Position numbers and translations under genes: made by a program. A stretch of DNA of 64,000 nucleotides, from NCBI GenBank assembly GCA_022376515.1, contig WTXI01000052.1, positions 124,001 through 188,000 on the forward strand. The letters are read 5' to 3'. This document shows positions 12,183-24,374 of this stretch, one piece after another; within the stretch, counting starts at the first letter, position 1, and each line of letters begins with the position of its first letter. A model generated the notes under the pieces. It was not told the origin of the DNA, searched no databases, and saw only the letters and a program-made list of their open reading frames with translations. The stretch comes from Lactifluus volemus (lineage: Eukaryota; Basidiomycota; Agaricomycetes; Russulales; Russulaceae).

Positions 12183-13648
12183 GACGGTCTCGAATCCAAA
12201 ATCAGTCCCGTGGTACGGGAATTGTTTGTATCATCCTTGATGCTCCTTAATAGACTGTTCACGTTCCAACACGTTCCCTCTCCTCTTCCAGTTTGTACTA
12301 TCCGCAATGATCCCACCATTTTGTACTATGTTATCGCCTAGGTTCTCCTGTTGTAGCCTCTTGTTTATTGTCCCCGTACTTTCCTACTTTTAGGCTAGTG
12401 ATATGTTAGTGACATGTGTGGCACAGACTCATCACGGTGCTAGTACAACAGTCCTCATATTACCGATCGCCTGGGATCAACTATCTGAATTACCCTTGGC
12501 GGCTCTGCAGGCCGCGACCCGACCTCAATTCGGAGTTGGGAAAAACACCTATCTCCGACCTGCTCTTGATCGCATCAAGCAAGCATGACCCTGGGACTTT
12601 CTAAAGTCGTTCAACAGTTACGATGTAGATGCGATGTAGAGAAAGGAACCAGAATCACGATCAGAGATCGTGCCGCTCCAGAGATCAATAGGTCAATATT
12701 GATCTGGATGAGTGCCCCTACTTCCCGTGTTTCGCCACATTCAGACAGTACCCATCCCTCAGCTGTGTCCAGGACGCTTGTCCACTACCTGCTTCATAGA
12801 AGTTGCGAAAGTCTACAGCTTTGGGGTCTCTGTTGTGGGCGACTCGGAAGACTCTAAACGCGCAACGTATTGTGTTGCCTGAGGCAGCGCCTTGAAGGTG
12901 ACAGGACCCGGGTAAACGGACCTCGTGCTCAACTGAATACAGCGCCCCGGTTTCCACGGACAAACCGCGAGTTCGGTTCATGATCAGAAGTGACAGCCCA
13001 TGACAATAAACTAACACCTCTTTTCGTCTGTTTTTTCCCCTCTGCTACAACCAATCCACACCGGACCTACCGGTCATATCCGCCACTTTATGCGCAGAAG
13101 GTTTCAAGTTGGGGGTGGGACTCCCACCGGTGGTATATAACCGTGACGGCCGGGAAGGCGCCGGACGTGGACCTCGAAAATCTGGGGATGTACGCGAGTA
13201 CCGTACAACATCGCGTAGCACTTCCGGAGAACAGTAGGGCGTGATCTTCCGGGTACAACCAACCGAACGGGCCCGAATCCGAGCCTTCATGCAGCCTAAG
13301 ATGGATCTCGGCAAAGCGTGGCGGATTGAACAGCGTGGCACGTTGCAAAACAGAACCAATGATCTTCCACTGCGTACTGTATACGTCTAATCCACCCTGC
13401 AATCTATTTACCGGCCTCAATTGTGTGGGCGCGTGTCAGTGAGTGCCGGAAATAGTCATTTATATGGTGAACATGTCCTGAGAGAAGTGGTGCCACATGT
13501 TCCTGTAGAATGCTGTCACGCATCAGTACAAGATACATAGAAGAACGCCCGGAGCGTACCCATCTATCACCTTCACTACCCCACCTAATCATCACCATCA
13601 TCTAACAACCGGAGGAGATTGACCCTCCGTAACGACCGGAAGATAACG
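12183..13648. other. Intergenic stretch, no supported gene
   Basis: Only short overlapping open frames on both strands, none with recognisable sequence. A TATATAA string occurs at about 13134-13140, with no gene start I can tie to it. Confidence 0.4.
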
Positions 13649-14890
13649 ATGAACCCTATTGATATTCAGATGAACGACAACCATTTAATCCCTGGGGATG
13701 ATCGCCCAGTGGACACAAGCACAGGCCATATACTACACTACGTAGAACAGGCAACTGGAATGAACATTGTCAATCCCCGGGTCTCGTATAGCAGCCAGGC
13801 GGCCATGGCGACACCGAATGCACAATCCCATGTGCACTCTCAGGCGACGAATGTGAGTCAAGCTGATGCATTTCGGTGAAGTCAATCTAAATAAACATTC
13901 AGTTATCTCCAAATGGTTTACTCCCGCAGTCCTTTCTTCAACACGGGCTGCCGGGGGTTGATGGCGTCGATTTGGAACGCAATCATCATGATTTCCTCTT
14001 GGATCACAACCTATCATGCAGCCTTTATCCCATGACGTTAAACGTTCATTCGTACCCAATGTCCGGCCGGAATACACTCTTTCCGCAGACCTCCCTTGGG
14101 GGAACCTGTGTAGAGAATGACGAGTTTTGGATGAACCTGCATTTGGCCTCGTCAGCAGGATCAAGCTCCATATTTCAGATCAGCCTCACCAACGCACACC
14201 TACAAACGTTCCACCTAGCTCAACCCCGCTGGCTCGGACAAGACGTCATTATGTTTGCGGTGGCCTAGCTGGATCAGGCACCGGGCTGGTCGCATACCAA
14301 ACCAAAGGTGAAATACACTCTCGTCGGAACCTGGGCGTCCGCGATAATCCCGACACCGTCCGAGTCGCACGCCATTCCCGACCAGAAGCTTGTACAATTC
14401 AATCACCCTTTCCCGCATATCCACCGTTCCCGTCGATGTCGGCTCCCTCCGCGCGGGGACATTCCTATCAAGCAGGGCCCTCACGCCCTGTTTCTTCATC
14501 GAGTTGGCACGCCGTGACGTCCAGAGCAACGCGGGGCCCTCGGTGCTTCCTTCTCTCCGACAAGAATGCGCGGGGCAGGCAGGATCCACCCCCACACTGC
14601 GGAGCATACGCACGCGGTTTGGAGATGTGTACGCAGCGCATGAGTTGTGTAAGAATAGAAGTGGCGGGCGTTGGGTGTGTCAGTGCGGCTCGACATTCGT
14701 GCGGGATAGCGACTGGGAAAGACATGCGATGCACTCTTTATCACATAGTACCGGAGGTGGCTTTGACTGTAGCATTTGCGACATCTCCTTTACACGGTCA
14801 GACGCCATGTTCCGCCACCGGAGGAAGAAGCACGGTGATTTGAGCACAAGCGCGCAAGAGACGGTGGGAGCGGGATATGCGATAGAGTAG
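13649..14890 (+). CDS. C2H2 zinc-finger protein B (array member 2)
   Basis: Probable DNA-binding protein. The ATG at 13649 opens MNPIDIQMNDNHL. Intron 1 is 13853-13902 (GTGAGT...TTCAG, 50 nt). Two later frame changes fit introns at roughly 14109-14179 (71 nt) and 14513-14577 (65 nt), but their donors are weak. One-base assembly losses are an alternative, as elsewhere in this window. The middle is Ser/Pro-rich (PFPAYPPFPSMSAPSARG). The C-terminus carries two fingers: CQCGSTFVRDSDWERH and CSICDISFTRSDAMFRHRRKKH, the latter C-x2-C-x12-H-x4-H. The first finger begins C-x-C, a shortened ligand pair. Placement between A and C, and the shared F-T-R-x-D-A motif, support a tandem family. Confidence 0.72.
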
Positions 14891-16008
14891 CACTTTCTCC
14901 ATTTGTCAACCCATTAACCTTTGATCTGTGGCCCCTGGGGTTGCTTTTTGCCGGTTTGTAAATTGCTATGTCGCGCTTTGTACCTTGGTTACATAGCCAT
15001 GGGCGATTAGAGCCGTTTTGCGCCAATCCTAACCCATAATCTGTGGTTGTAAGGCTGATTTTTCATGTACCAAAACCAGAAATGATAGATCGAAGTCATC
15101 ACTACCTACACGTCATGAAGGTGGCAAACGAGGCGTTGTCATGAATGGAAACGTTGCTCAAGTGAGGTGAAGCCGGAGTCTCCATTGCCGGTATGCAAAT
15201 CACTTCAGGTTTTCCCCATTTGCAGAAGCCGATGGGATGTTATGCGATGTTGACAAAATCCCGGAATAGGGACGGCATCACCGGTGGACCGTCAAGGTCG
15301 CAGCGTTACTATTAATGCAAAGTGAGCAGTGTGGATCCCCTGCCAGAGTTTGATTGAGAGTTGCTGGAATACGAACAAATCATCCATGCATCGCCCCATT
15401 CATTTACGGCATGTCCAATTGTCAAAGGATCGCATAGCCATTGCCTCGTGTCAGCCGAGGACCCCGCCAAATTTTGGGCGTTTACAGAGACGACAGGGCG
15501 CTTAAAAGGCCAATTCCCTTTCTTGACATGCTCGCCTACCGTATGTAGAGTGGATGCAAGACGACGACGAACGAAACAAGAACAGAGAGCGAGCGTCGCC
15601 AAGGATAAGATTCAACTACATGCTTATGGATCTACACAGCATTGACATAAATAAGAGCTCGAATGGGCATACCATCCAACGTGCACCTTTCCCCAGCTTT
15701 TTATTCCTCCTTGAAGAACACCTCCTGCTCATTCCAAGCGTGTCTTTGCTGCTTTGAGCCGTGAGTAGTGACAATAACCCCCAGGGAAACGCCACCAGTC
15801 CGTAGAGGCTAGGGGTGTGTTGACCCTTTTCATGTTGTGTCCTTTCACAATACGACCGTTGACTTTGGCTATGACATAGTGCATGTCGATCGCAAGAATA
15901 TCACCACACGGACACGAAGAAATAACGCAACCATATGAATCGTATGCAAACGGTATCTTGTGGGGAACAAGTAATGAAATACCTCCTCGCAACGTTTATG
16001 ACGGAAGC
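14891..16008. other. Intergenic stretch, no supported gene
   Basis: No frame here has recognisable sequence. The largest (15361-15645 plus, 15312-15602 minus) overlap each other and look fortuitous. Confidence 0.4.
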
Positions 16009-16595
16009 ATGCCGTCAGGGGTGGGTGACACAGTGATCGGGATCAACCGCTGATGGTTGACGGTCGAGCAGGACCCGCTTCGTCTCTTCTTCGGTTACAA
16101 CGGATATCCTCCACAGGTCTTCGACTTTACGGCGCACGGAGAGCCAAATCCAGCACACGATTTCGGGAATCCAGGGTCTAGCGGCCTACCAATATGTCAA
16201 AATGAGATACAAATACCGATCCCAACCCAGATTCGGGGCGATATTCTCTTGTCGCTCGCTGATCCCTCTAGCCGAATTGGAGAGATGGACACCCAAGCGA
16301 CTTGGGGAGGCGAGGGCAGTGTAGATCTCTCGACGCAGGGGGTTTCTGAGACTCAACAAGAAAAACCTGCACCAGCTGCCATCGGCTTAGGACGAGGCAG
16401 ACGGAGCAAAGGAGGTTGAGGAAAAAGGAAGACAGTGGGGTGTGTGACTTGTGCAATCGCTGGTTCACCCGCAAAAGCGACGTCAGGCGACACAAGAACA
16501 CGGCACATTCGAAGGAAGTACACTCATGCCCACACTGCAGCATAGTGTGCAGCCGCAGGGATGCGCTACAAAGGCATTTGAGGGATCAACACTAG
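16009..16595 (+). CDS. C2H2 zinc-finger protein C (array member 3), small
   Basis: The start is the ATG at 16009 (MPSG). A 51-nt intron at 16021-16071 (GTGGGT...GAGCAG) leads in phase 0 into DPLRLFFGYNGYPPQVFDF. The main frame then runs to an apparent stop at about 16417, but the finger region lies in the next frame. It reads CDLCNRWFTRKSDVRRHKNTAH and CPHCSIVCSRRDALQRHLRDQH, ending at TAG 16593-16595. Both fingers are canonical C-x2-C-x12-H-x4-H. A 59-nt intron with a weak GTTTCT donor near 16345 would restore the frame. Loss of one base near 16415 would do so equally well. The product is about 160-175 residues, with a Gly/Arg linker before the fingers. Protein ends directly after the last finger, as in gene D. 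Confidence 0.72.
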
Positions 16596-18199
16596 CCGCT
16601 TGTGGACGAGGCTACATCATGATGAAGATCAACGAATGGGGGGAACATTGTTTCAATACGCACCAGGCAATGACAAACCCGATGACCAGCAGCGACGCCA
16701 ATAAACATATCGAGACCGTGTCGTGGAAAAATGCCACTATTGACACCCGCAGTGCTTAGTCCAATTGCAAGTCCAAATTGAAGAGTCACTGCCAATGATT
16801 ATATAATAATCCCATGATCGCAACTAATAACCCTTACCATTACGTACTCGGACACTGTTCGCCAAATATATTTCTTATTTTCGATCTCTTTAACGCATCA
16901 TCCAGTGATGATCTGATGTCTCACAATCCCATCGCGTCAGAATTGTATAGCAATCAGAGTGCTAAAGGAGGGGCTAGTATTAATGAGTCCTTTGGATGTG
17001 AGCAATCATTATCCAGTGATGGGGAAGCGACTGCGCCCACTAGATAATTATGGCTAGAGGCGTACAACATTGGTCCTCGATTCGCGAGTTTCAAAATTGC
17101 AATTCGGGTCCTTGATCTTCAGAATAGTGTACATCACTAGCTTTCCTGAATGGTGAACTGAACTGCATGATCATCATGCGACGTAGATCAGCAGTTACAC
17201 ATGCTATGGGCTGTGCCACATACAGTACATTATCCACAAGAATCGGCCCCCGGCCAGAATTATCCCAGTTTATTATCTGGGTTTCTCTTGCTTGTCCATT
17301 ATCGCATAGCTAGGCGACTCGGTTGATGTACCGACCTTGGGTTCACGTAACAATAAAGAACGTTAGGGAAATCCGCATTCTGACCCACCTTGTGAAAGTC
17401 GAGAAATGAGGAGCAGGATATAAATGGCCGCTAGGTATGGGTGGCCTGGCTTTCCAAAGACCAGGGACCGGCGAATGGCACGCCCGCCACAATCCACAAC
17501 CCACAATGAACATCGCCGTGACCACTGAACAATATACAGCCGTCTTTCCTAGATGTGCCGAGAGGCCGCGGGCCTGTGCTGTCTTCGGCCAAACGGGCGT
17601 CTATGTCTGAATTCCCTTTTTTAGACGGTGGCCTCCCCATATCTGGAGGGCTGGGATGTCGAGCGTCGTCAGACCAGGACGACAAAGACAAAAGGAAAAG
17701 GAGGAGGCACGAGGGTTGGGGTTAGGAAGAGGGGATAATTGTACAGTCATTCAGCGCTGGGATCCATGTCGGAGGATTGTGGAGGGGTGGAAGGAGCGAC
17801 GACCAGGAAGAAACACGGGTATGAATATCATAGGCCCCATTCTGCTGCGCACGGGGCGGGACGACTGAAAAAAACCTGGGAGTGGGGATAAAAGGGAGAG
17901 AGGGAAGGGCGAATCCACTCCCCCAGGGTCATTTCTTCCATTCTCACCCTCCGCCTGTTCTGAACAAGTTTCTCCGGTTCCACTCTCCCCTGTCTCGTTG
18001 TTTCTCGTACGGTGAGTGATGGGATCCCTTGTTAAGCGACGACCAGTTCCATCCAGCAAGTGGTTCCTGTGGTGGAGATTTTAGTTTCCTTCTATCTCTT
18101 TCAGTTGTCATCGTCACAGTAAATTTGACTGACGAGAACCATGAATTAGTGCATGAAAGCCACGGGGACGTTGCACAAACCAACAGACCACAAAAAGAA
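16596..18199. other. Intergenic stretch; possible unrecognised minus-strand exon
   Basis: A minus-strand frame at 17431-17691 (RPPSKKGNSDIDARLAED...) has a coding look but no recognised domain and no convincing splice partner. The rest shows nothing I can support. The 5' leader of zinc-finger gene D, possibly with one UTR intron after 18010, probably lies at the right end. Confidence 0.35.
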
Positions 18200-18646
18200 A
18201 TGGCTGTTGGTGACGGATCCGTAGCCCACGATACCAGTGAAGAAGGGAGGGAGGTGAACGCTGTGAGTAACACGAAGCCCATAACAAACCGAGGCTGACA
18301 TTGACAATTGGATAGGACCCAGAAGAGTTGGAGTTGTCCTTCGGACAGTTTGGAGAGGAATACGTGCGAGTTTACAACGAGAGACTCGAAAAGTTCTCGT
18401 AGAGACCTCAACGAGAGGGACAGCCCAGGAAGATAGCTCGGAAAACTTGGGCTTGGAGCAAAATTCTGGGAACGGGAGACGATGTGAGGTTTGTGGCACT
18501 CAATTTAAGCGGGAGAGTGACGCTATGAGGCATCACAAAACGTTCACTCCAACGAGGAGGAACATCGATGTGCCGAATGTCACAAAACTTTTGCGCGAAA
18601 AGATGCGCTTCAAAGGCACGGGAGGACAAAGGAACACCATATTTAA
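18200..18646 (+). pseudogene. C2H2 zinc-finger protein D (array member 4), frame broken between fingers
   Basis: The candidate start is the ATG at 18200 (MAVGDGSVAHD), although same-frame coding-like sequence extends further upstream. A 55-nt GTGAGT...GGATAG intron at about 18262-18316 leads into DPEELELSFGQFGEEY. A second splice or shift near 18390 is needed to reach the finger frame. Finger 1 (CEVCGTQFKRESDAMRHH, from 18483) and finger 2 (CAECHKTFARKDALQRHGRTKEH, from 18569 to the TAA at 18644) lie in different frames only about 25 nt apart. That is too close for an intron. Adding one base near 18549-18551 restores a continuous, sensible linker (T-P-x-E-E-E-H-R). So either the gene is inactivated by a one-base deletion or the assembly lost a base. 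The fingers closely match gene C. Confidence 0.65.
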
Positions 18647-19166
18647 ACCCAAGGCGAGGGACGCTCTCACTTAAGGACGTTGACTAAAGCCAGAGAATTA
18701 TTATAAATGTGATAACAATATATAACTCGGCATAGGACTTACCAATTTAGTACACAATTACGAATATTTTAACACTGATACTTACAGTTACTGTAACGCG
18801 GACAGTATACATGGTCCATATATTCGAGCACCTCGACGATGTTCTAGCACGTGGACGATCAAAAGGGCGGTCAGGCAGTGCTAGAGTCACTGCGGAGTCT
18901 TCAACATGACAATCGGCGGGTGGTTCAACGACCTAACCCACTGATACTATCGTACAACAATCAATGCTCCGAAACGCGTCGTGCAGAGCTCCATCGGCGG
19001 GGTAATAAGTCTAGGAAATAACATCTTCAGCCTAGACCAACGCCAGCATACCACGTAGCACACGACTGGGGGCTGAACTGAGAGACAAAGGATGAGTTTG
19101 AGAAGTCCACAACGAGTTCGGATCGGGTGTGAATTCACGCACTGCATACTACTCATACTCCCCGTT
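18647..19166. other. Intergenic stretch, no supported gene
   Basis: AT-rich at its left part, with no recognisable gene. It separates the convergent ends of zinc-finger gene D and the DUF4604 gene. Confidence 0.5.
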
Positions 19167-19814
19167 TCATGCATCGTCCGCGAACGATAGCGCCACTTTG
19201 GGTTTCTTCGCTTTTCTCTTCAATCTCGCTGCCTCGACACGGGTTCCTCTCCAGCACGGCCATCACCAACAGCTTTCCGCTTGGATGTCGTTGGTCTGGA
19301 CGAGGAAGGTGGACCTGAGGAAAAGGACAGGTTTTTCTTCTCTTTGGCTCCTGTCTCTTCGTTTTAGAGTCTTTCGTATCACCCGACGGTTCTGCCGCAA
19401 CAACAGGATCAGGAAGTGGAGGTAGACCCTTCACTTGGATGTGGAAAAGAAACGATTTTTTGAAAAAAAAATTCAACGATTCTGGAAGTGCACAGAACTC
19501 ACCTTTACGTTTCTCGTTTTCAACCTCTCGGGTACTGAGATGTTTTCCCTCCTTTAGCACTACCACCTGAGGTGCCTCGTCGTCCCTCTCCTCGTCTTCA
19601 CTCCCGGGTCGCCGGCAGGACGCTCCGGGATTGGAGGCCGACGGGGAATAGGTGGTCGTCCTGAACCGTCATCTTCAAAATCCGGGTCTTCGTCGCTATC
19701 TTCATTTGGAAGTCCGTTGACTCGGCTCTGAAGTTTACGCAAAAATGTAGGCGTGTTCTGACTATAGGAAAGGCGCGAAGAAAGCTGGTGCTTTGTTGGC
19801 TCTTTCGGAGCCAT
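19167..19814 (-). CDS. DUF4604 family protein, reading frame interrupted
   Basis: Conserved fungal protein of unknown function. The start is the ATG at 19814 (MAPKEPTKHQLSSRLSYSQ). The family's N-terminal signature L-S-Y-x-x-x-T-P-x-F-L-R-K-L is intact, then a proline segment (RPPIPERPAGDPG), an acidic run, and APQVVVLKEGKHLS. One intron at about 19433-19503 (GTGAGT donor) is clear. The expected C-terminus KKPKVALSFADDA ends at TGA 19167-19169. Linking these blocks needs three frame corrections, each equal to one missing base: near 19605 (GDPG to SEDEE), near 19331 (an A-run in KRRK) and near 19220. All conserved blocks survive with good residues. That argues for missing bases in the assembly more than for old decay, but a recent pseudogene is possible. 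It lies about 200 bp downstream of the transketolase gene on the same strand. Confidence 0.72.
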
Positions 19815-20013
19815 CGACTTCAAGTTGGTCAATTGAGACAAGCTGCCTCTACATTGCTGACATCATCAATCATCACAACCGTGGCCTTGCTCAAAATTGG
19901 CCAGTTGATCCATTTACTGTACATTGAGAATCTGACATCTATACATTTCTTTGCTTCTTCGTCTCCCACAGGACGTTTTGCCAGATCCACTCCATATTCC
20001 GCACCAGTGTTAT

Positions 20014-22523
20014 TTAATGAGAAAGCGTTTTGATCTTTACAATAATCGCTGCGAGAAGAGTAAGCTGAGGCGTAAGCTGTTGGTAAAACCAGCAACGTAC
20101 ACTGCGGGTCGAGGCCTTGGTGCGGGATCTGTTCTTGCAGCCCACCACAGCCTACAGAAACCCTGTCGTATGGTAGTCTTAATAGCAGGGCGGGCAATAC
20201 GTACCTTCTTTATTTGTACCCAAATAGCCATACCTGGGTGTGAGCTGACGCTCGAGGAGCCAGGTCCCGAACCTGGAGCCAAGCTACGACGATAATGGAC
20301 TTAATACGATTAAAGGAATAAGATAAACTGCGTGCTTACCCCGGTCTTTCTGCTGAGGGACTCAACAACAAGGACGAACGGGCTCGTGCCTATCTTTCTA
20401 AGCGTCTGTACGTGATGCGTTGGCGACTAGACAACCGCTTAACATGAGGATATACATACTTGTTCATCAACGAGATTGAGTGTGGGTTTGTTGACGATGC
20501 CCACATCCAGACCCTCCTGACGTACACGCAGCACAGCATCATAACTGCGATACAACATGTCGCCATACGAAACGACGTATCCAGCCTTACCCTCGAGTAT
20601 AACCTCATCCCTGCCAGGGACAAACTCGTAGTCACCGCTAAAAAGTCTCTCATCCGAGTTTGGCTTGAGCAGGTATGGTACCTTCGCGCGCGTAGAGAAG
20701 ATGAAGCGCAGGCCACGCTCGAAGAAGACGCGCTTGATGATGGCGTGCATCTGCAGAGCGTCCGCAGGGAAGTACAGCCAGGACTGCACATCGTCAAGGC
20801 CATTGTCAGCGAAGAAAGAATTAAGACCAAAGTGACAAGTGTTGTCGGCCATTTCATCGACTGTTGGCTACGATCGACACGCAAACCAGGTAGACAATAC
20901 AGAATTACGCACCACCAGAGTGTGAGAAATGGCACAGTACGTTGCAGTTGTTCAAACGAGCCATGGTGATCTCCGAAACAACCATCTCGAGGAAGGCGGA
21001 AAAAGTCGAAAAAACACCAAATTTATCGGGATCAAAACCGAAGCCTGCCGCAGCGGAGAAGTTTCCGCGTTCCATGATCCCGGAGGGAATAAACACTTCG
21101 GGATGCCTTTTGTGGATCACCTTTAAACCAGTCGAACCTTCGAGATCGCCTGCAGTTAAAGTCAGCATCTGATCTATTTACAGTCGGGGGGTCATACGGA
21201 CTGTCGATAACCATAACCCTCCGTGCGGCATCTTCTTTGGACAAACGATCGAGTACATCACTCACGGCTTCGCCGAACACAACGCGATTCGCATTGACCT
21301 CACGTGTTGAGCCAACATACAGATACGGGACGGACGTGGGTTTGATGTTCAAAAGGATGTTCTCAATCGCATTGTATTTGTCCATTGGGTATCCCCGTTG
21401 CTTGAAGTAGGCAAGTGCGCTCTTGACTGGAATCACGTCATGGCCATGCGGACTGCCCTGGATATCCGGAACACCGGGTGCCATGACGCGCTTAGAGATA
21501 ACTGTTTGCAATGTCAACCAAGGAGGAGAAGAAAAGGATACGTGGGGCTCACTAGCCGCGGGGCCGTCATGGGTGATTATTTGGACGAATGCGCCCCAGA
21601 GAGCATCAATGTCTTCGCCTTGAACAGTAACTATCTTAAGACCATGGCCGGCGAGAGTCTGTGGCACGTTATAGCCTTGAAGATACTCAGACGGGTGTCC
21701 GGCAATGGTGACATTGTTGTCATCGATGATGATCTTTACGTTCAGGTTCTGTGCAACTGCAAGGCGAGCTGCCTCGGCGTCGTTTCCCTCCTGTTGCGAG
21801 CCATCTGAGCCAAGACAGAAGATAGTCCTGTGGCGATTGGCCATCGCGACGCCATTAACCATGGGCCACATATGTCCGAGGCGCCCCGAGGAGAATTTGA
21901 CGCCCGGGGTGAGACCGAGCTCGGGATGACCCGGAAGTTTCGAATTTGCTTCGCGATAGTGGAGGAGATGTTCCGGGGGGATGTGACCTTCGAGTGCCGA
22001 GAGAAGGTACTGTGTCGCGACGCGGTGACCTGGTTAGACACATTAGCAGTAGAAAACTTTGAGGGGTAAGGAGAGATCACGAACCAGCCTCATCGAAGAC
22101 GACTGGATAGTACTTGTCAGAAGCTTCGAAAAGGGAGAGAAGAATGCACAGTTCCGGTACTGTGTCATAAGCACCACCTAGATAGGATTAAAGTATGTGA
22201 GTTATTTATCGGTCACGATAAGGTAAAGTTCAGGATGAGTTCCACGTTGTACCCATGGAAAACGTTGATCAAGCTGTCTGCACTGACCTGTGTGCCCACT
22301 GACGCCCCGTGCTGCACCAGTAGATGTGAAAAGGATGATAACATCACGTAAGAGTTGAATATTATCCCTCAAGGTTTGCCTTTGCTCGTCGGTAAGATGA
22401 GGCTTGGAAGGGTCAAGTTTCAGCCTGTTAAGAAAGTGAGGGCGTATGTTGTGTGAAATGAGAGTCTCACAGACCTTTTTACTGGGTGAGATCGACGGGA
22501 AACCTAGCCTCTGCGCCTGACAT
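20014..22523 (-). CDS. Transketolase family protein (thiamine diphosphate dependent)
   Basis: Predicted ThDP-dependent enzyme of the transketolase fold, which in this family transfers two-carbon ketol units between sugar phosphates. The start is the ATG at 22523 (MSGAEARFPVDLTQ); the stop TAA is at 20014-20016. About ten exons join in frame over GT-AG introns of roughly 43-70 nt, with the last intron (52 nt) leading to SIIVKIKTLSH. Visible blocks in order: GAARGVSGHTGG; HRVATQYLLSALEGHIPPEH; LPGHPELGLTPGVKFSSG; the ThDP/metal motif LGSDGSQQEG...IDDNNVT; GSPHGHDV; ERGNFSAAAGFG; DNTCHFGLNSFFADNGLDD; LLERQLTPRYGYLGTNKEG; and GCGGLQEQIPHQGLDP. The order of pyrophosphate-binding and pyrimidine-binding domains is that of transketolases. 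The sequence is distant from the yeast TKL1 type and belongs to a shorter GHTGG-type branch, so the exact substrate is uncertain. No frame break was found. Confidence 0.9.
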
Positions 22524-24374
22524 GATGGTTGATGTTAAAGTTGCTGTCCGTATTCTATCATTTCATGGCGGTTGATCTAATCAGTAACTTATGAGGTCAT
22601 TCCCGGCCCGATCGGGCAAAGCAACACATCATCGAGCCCGTCCGAATCGTTATAGCCCCTGGCATGCGGCAGTAGGCCCAGTATTTATACATGAAAACTG
22701 AGCATTCATTAGGCTTTATCAATGTCGTGTGCACGACGAAGAGTTCAACGATGTCACATAGGGATCAAGTCTGGAAAGGCACTTTCTCAGGCTGCGGAAC
22801 CCTTCGCTCGATGAATGATGTTCCACCACGATCAAGCCTTGATTTGTTGCACTGCGGTTTCTATGGACAAGTTTATAGCAGTGTTACAGTAGCCCCGGTG
22901 CGAGATCGCAGAGTACCATTTCGCACCGTTTCGCGGCTCAGCTTTCAGCAACGTTGCCTTCATTTGATCTCTCTTATACAGTACCTGCATTTATTTAAAA
23001 ATGATAATAACAAAAGGTGGTGATGAACCCTTCACAAGTTGTCATATCATATCGATCTGGCTAAAGAAAACATAAGCTGGATAAAAAAATAAATATTGGA
23101 AATGTGCGTTGAACGAACAGAAATATCACAATAAATTTATAATTGCAACAGGAAAGAGACAACAGGGTTGTAATGGACAATTCACGTCGCATTGTACGAG
23201 ACGACTTTTGATGACTTCGTAAAGCCAGATCAATTGGACTTGGAGGGTCACTGGTGGCCGACGTATGTGTTTTAGTAATTAACGCTCTCGTTGATCCGGC
23301 AGCACTTCAAACTGTTGCATGAAGCCTTCTGCTTCCCCGGCGAATGGCTAAGTTATGACACTGCATCATCATTGGTGGGCCCATTAATCTTCAGCCTTGA
23401 TGTGACGTCTCATGCCATGTGTTCCATCTGACGCCAGTCGATCGCCGGATTTATGCGACTACGTTCCCCCGGCGAGCGTGTAGACGGAATCTGTGATGGG
23501 AGTAGACGTCTGTGGAGACATTCGTTCTCAAGGCGGTGATGAGTGGGCTTCCCTCCGGTTCTGCTGCCGCTTCGCGCTCATGCCCCAACTGAGTCTCATG
23601 CATCTTGCAGCCGCTAATAGGAATAGATCGTTGAGATAGTCACTTGGAAGGTGATGAAGCAAAAAGTGAGATAACACCGTACCAAGTGTACCGTTATCCA
23701 GAAGCGGGTAATAATACTGCCGAATTATTTTCACGCGGGAGGTGGCGTGTTTAAGACCCCTAAATGTCGAAAAGAGTTTGATCAGAATTGTACCGGGTTA
23801 CATGATAAATTCAAGCCAAAAAAAGGTTCAGAGAACCGAGCTCGACTCGAGAATCTCTGCATCGAGAGAAACATATTCAGACGGCACTTCCTAAATTGTC
23901 GGTAGGAATCATCCCAAGAGAATATGAGGAGGAAGGAACTGACCTTTTCGTTGGGTGAAAGGGAGAGAGAAGAAAAATAAGATTTAGCTGAGAGACGAAA
24001 TTGAAAGTCCGAACTTGTAATTTGAGATAATTCGATAAACCCCCCTAAGACACCCAATAACCTTTTCCCTTTCCCCCCCCTTTTATTACTTGCCTTGCCT
24101 CGCAATTCTATCCCCCCCGTTGCGAGGGGAATTGTCTGTGTTACATTTACTAGACACATCAGTTCTTTTAAGTCTGTATCTTTGTGTTGCCAGATTCGAA
24201 GCGGTGAGTATTCTGATTTTGATTTCGTCATCAGCTTGGCTAGTGGGTTACCACAACCAAAAAAAATATTACATTCTGCTACTTTTTTTATTCTTACTCA
24301 CTTACGTTCTTCATCCCTTGTATCTCACTCACTGACATGTCTCTCCTTACCCTAGATTTTTTTATCCAAATTCA
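22524..24374. other. Intergenic stretch, no supported gene
   Basis: About 1.85 kb between two divergent genes. Short frames on both strands carry no recognisable sequence. The right end (about 24060-24370) is pyrimidine-rich and probably includes the 5' UTR of the AT-hook gene. Confidence 0.45.

Noticed and set aside
20390..20969. Frames of 169-181 codons on both strands inside the transketolase gene
   Set aside because: They are shadows of the conserved transketolase exon at 20439-20852.
24040..24370. Pyrimidine-rich, CT-tract segment before the AT-hook gene as a mobile element end
   Set aside because: No inverted or direct flanking repeats; more simply a promoter or 5' leader pyrimidine tract typical of basidiomycetes.
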